Shown: in pieces, positions 7,169 through 7,932 of the stretch
How positions within the stretch are numbered: the stretch's first letter is position 1
Layout of the letters: every line of letters starts with the position of its first letter
From: an uncultured Methylococcaceae bacterium
Lineage (GTDB): Bacteria; Pseudomonadota; Gammaproteobacteria; Methylococcales; Methylomonadaceae
Direction of reading: 5' to 3'
DNA: 7,932 nucleotides
Assembly (NCBI GenBank): GCA_903939355.1
Contig: CAJAHC010000223.1
Span: forward strand, 1 to 7,932
Position numbers and translations under genes: made by a program
Notes under the pieces: model-generated
Database searches by the model: none
Told to the model about the DNA's origin: nothing
Seen by the model: only the letters and a program-made list of their open reading frames with translations

Positions 7169-7288
7169 TTAGGCAACTCTAACTCTATAACCAATAGGTC
7201 GAAGAACATCATCTGATTCTATTTTTAAAGCTTCATGAACATAATATTTACACCTAAAATGTATATTATTGAAATTTTTCCAACACTT
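7169..7288 (-). pseudogene. Start-less open stretch, possible gene remnant
   Basis: On the minus strand, 39 codons run from just after a TAG (7289-7291) to a TAA (7169-7171) without any start codon. The translation looks protein-like: it begins KCWKNFNNIHFRCKYYV and ends LRPIGYRVRVA. NNIHFRC resembles the NNIGFRC signature near the end of formylglycine-generating-enzyme (FGE-sulfatase) domains, but the match is only a few residues long. Upstream in the same frame there are several stops, with a short run VRETFKNLLSSRCYHC between them. It could be the decayed tail of a gene or simply a chance frame in AT-rich DNA. Confidence 0.2.
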
Positions 7289-7404
7289 CTAGTAAAGATC
7301 TTATCAACAGTGGTAACATCTTGAGCTCAACAAATTTTTAAAAGTTTCACGCACCAAAACCTATAAAAATACAAACTATGGATGCTAACAAAAATAATAA
7401 CAAT

Positions 7405-7413
7405 AAGAGGAGA
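7405..7413 (+). promoter_or_regulatory. Strong ribosome binding site of the small gene
   Basis: AAGAGGAGA ends 5 bases before the ATG at 7419. It is the best Shine-Dalgarno sequence in the window and supports both the start choice and active translation of the small gene. Confidence 0.8.
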
Positions 7414-7418
7414 TTACT

Positions 7419-7739
7419 ATGCTTCTAGATCATAAATTTACCGCATTACAACTTGACATTATCAATAAACAAGCAGAACTATACAAGTGCGCTTGTCCTA
7501 TCCATGTCAGCATGCAAATTATCAACTTGCGTAAACTATTCGACTATCAAAAGACCTGCATGGATATGACAACCGAAAGTGATGCGCAAATGCAAGTTCA
7601 CAAACTAATCGCCGAAGTGACAAGACAATCTCATCAATTAATGGAACAATGCCTTGATGAAGTTTTAGACCTAGAAGGATGGGATAAAACCACATTGCAA
7701 ATGCCTGCGGGAATTAGAACACGCATCGGAAAAAATTGA
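7419..7739 (+). CDS. Small conserved-looking protein of unknown function (106 aa)
   Basis: A 106-residue protein that I do not recognise with a known function. A strong AAGAGGAGA site before the ATG and protein-like composition make it a real gene. It has no signal peptide or membrane segment and should be cytoplasmic. It appears largely helical: residues 5-50 and 53-87 look like two long helical segments, and the end (about 88-106) is Pro/Gly/Arg-containing with MPAGIRTRIGKN. It has four cysteines (24, 26, 47, 78); Cys24 and Cys26 form CAC followed by His29, which could bind a metal, though this is speculation. It is divergently transcribed from the photoreceptor block and shares its upstream region. 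No terminator with a T-run follows it. It is followed 101 bases later by a DUF1499-like gene on the same strand. Confidence 0.85.
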   Translation: MLLDHKFTALQLDIINKQAELYKCACPIHVSMQIINLRKLFDYQKTCMDMTTESDAQMQVHKLIAEVTRQSHQLMEQCLDEVLDLEGWDKTTLQMPAGIRTRIGKN

Positions 7740-7776
7740 CTCTTTTAGAATTCATGGAAAATTAAGTTTGATATAT

Positions 7777-7810
7777 TCATACACCTTAATTTAAGTGCAT
7801 ATAAGTATGA
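7777..7810. repeat. Nested inverted repeat downstream of the small gene
   Basis: TCATAC at 7777-7782 pairs with GTATGA at 7805-7810, and inside lies CTTAA-T-TTAAG at 7785-7795. The stem is weak and not followed by a simple T-tail, so termination is doubtful. The outer right arm overlaps the possible promoter of the next gene. Confidence 0.25.
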
Positions 7811-7836
7811 CTTTCAAAAAATTTTTTGTATATTAT
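7807..7836 (+). promoter_or_regulatory. Possible promoter of the DUF1499-like gene
   Basis: ATGACT (7807-7812; four of six matches to the -35 consensus) is followed after 18 bases by TATTAT (7831-7836; five of six matches to the -10). The spacer contains a perfect 14-base palindrome CAAAAAATTTTTTG (7815-7828). In such AT-rich DNA, matches of this quality occur by chance. Confidence 0.25.
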
Positions 7837-7840
7837 TTTT

Positions 7841-7932
7841 ATGGTTTTTAATAGTTCAAATGAGGCATTTTCAGGATCAGAAAAAACCTTGCCGCTTTGT
7901 CGTGACAGCCCAAACTGTGTTTCCAGTGAAGC
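7841..7932 (+). CDS. DUF1499-like protein (N-terminal 30 codons, cut by window)
   Basis: Only the first 30 complete codons are inside the window. The translation MVFNSSNEAF... continues to LPLCRDSPNCVSSEA, where C-x-DSPNCVSS closely matches the hallmark start of DUF1499 proteins (typically CP-x-SPNCVSSQ). The function of that family is not established. The start is uncertain: there is an in-frame stop at 7808-7810, the only in-frame ATG is at 7841, and a TTG at 7826 is an alternative. There is no Shine-Dalgarno sequence before the ATG. The region before the motif is short and not hydrophobic, so no signal peptide is visible, unlike some family members that are exported. Confidence 0.65.
   Translation, partial: MVFNSSNEAFSGSEKTLPLCRDSPNCVSSE

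Larger units (their letters stand above)
6954..7418. other. Divergent intergenic region, AT-rich, no clear gene
   Basis: This 465-base gap separates the minus-strand block from the plus-strand small gene, so it should hold promoters for both directions. I see no convincing -35/-10 pair for either. It contains a run of ten A (about 7037-7046), two inverted repeats at 7087-7132, a CCCT/AGGG mini-hairpin at 7150-7162, a start-less open stretch on the minus strand (7169-7288), and a 10-base palindrome TTGAGCTCAA at 7321-7330. The photoreceptor gene's ATG is preceded only by a weak AAAAGTAAAT sequence. Confidence 0.7.

Noticed and set aside
7150..7170. CCCT-TGATT-AGGG hairpin followed by TTTTT as a rho-independent terminator
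   Set aside because: The stem is only four base pairs and no plus-strand gene lies upstream of it.

Overview
The window is AT-rich with long intact genes, and it suggests a gammaproteobacterium, possibly Legionella-like. That placement is an inference from base composition and gene families; there is no rRNA or other marker gene. Four genes on the minus strand fill positions 1-6953. In transcription order they are a 1209-residue multidomain membrane protein (6953-3324), a tri-haem cytochrome c peroxidase-like protein (3212-1809), a DUF523-DUF1722 fusion protein (1777-839), and a YeeZ-like NAD-dependent epimerase/dehydratase-family protein (774 to beyond the left edge). The gaps between them are 111, 31 and 64 bases, with no convincing terminator in any, so they may be co-transcribed.

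A 465-base AT-rich gap (6954-7418) separates this block from two plus-strand genes. The gap holds two close inverted repeats at 7087-7132 and a short start-less open stretch that may be a gene remnant. The plus-strand genes are a small 106-residue protein of unknown function behind a strong ribosome binding site (7419-7739), and the first 30 codons of what looks like a DUF1499 protein (7841 to the right edge).

The 1209-residue protein is the most unusual feature. Its modules, in order, are a signal sequence, a DoxX-like multi-pass membrane region, a type II NADH dehydrogenase-like flavoprotein region, a CRP-type cyclic-nucleotide-binding domain, a BLUF blue-light sensor, and a class III nucleotidyl cyclase fold. 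The BLUF-cyclase end follows the layout of the photoactivated adenylyl cyclase bPAC of Beggiatoa, including the linker. The BLUF photochemical residues are all present (Tyr886, Asn910, Gln928, Trp970, Met972). The cyclase has lost both metal-binding Asp residues and the catalytic Asn and Arg. The NADH dehydrogenase-like part also lacks the C-terminal FAD-binding Gly-Asp motif and the quinone-site segment that normally follows it. The sensor domains therefore look functional while both enzyme domains look degenerate, which points to a light-gated, possibly cyclic-nucleotide-gated, membrane signalling or scaffold protein rather than a cyclase.

The neighbours fit a light or redox stress theme. 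The peroxidase would act in the periplasm. The DUF523-DUF1722 family is often found beside photolyase genes. A joint response to light and peroxide is an inference, not something the sequence proves.
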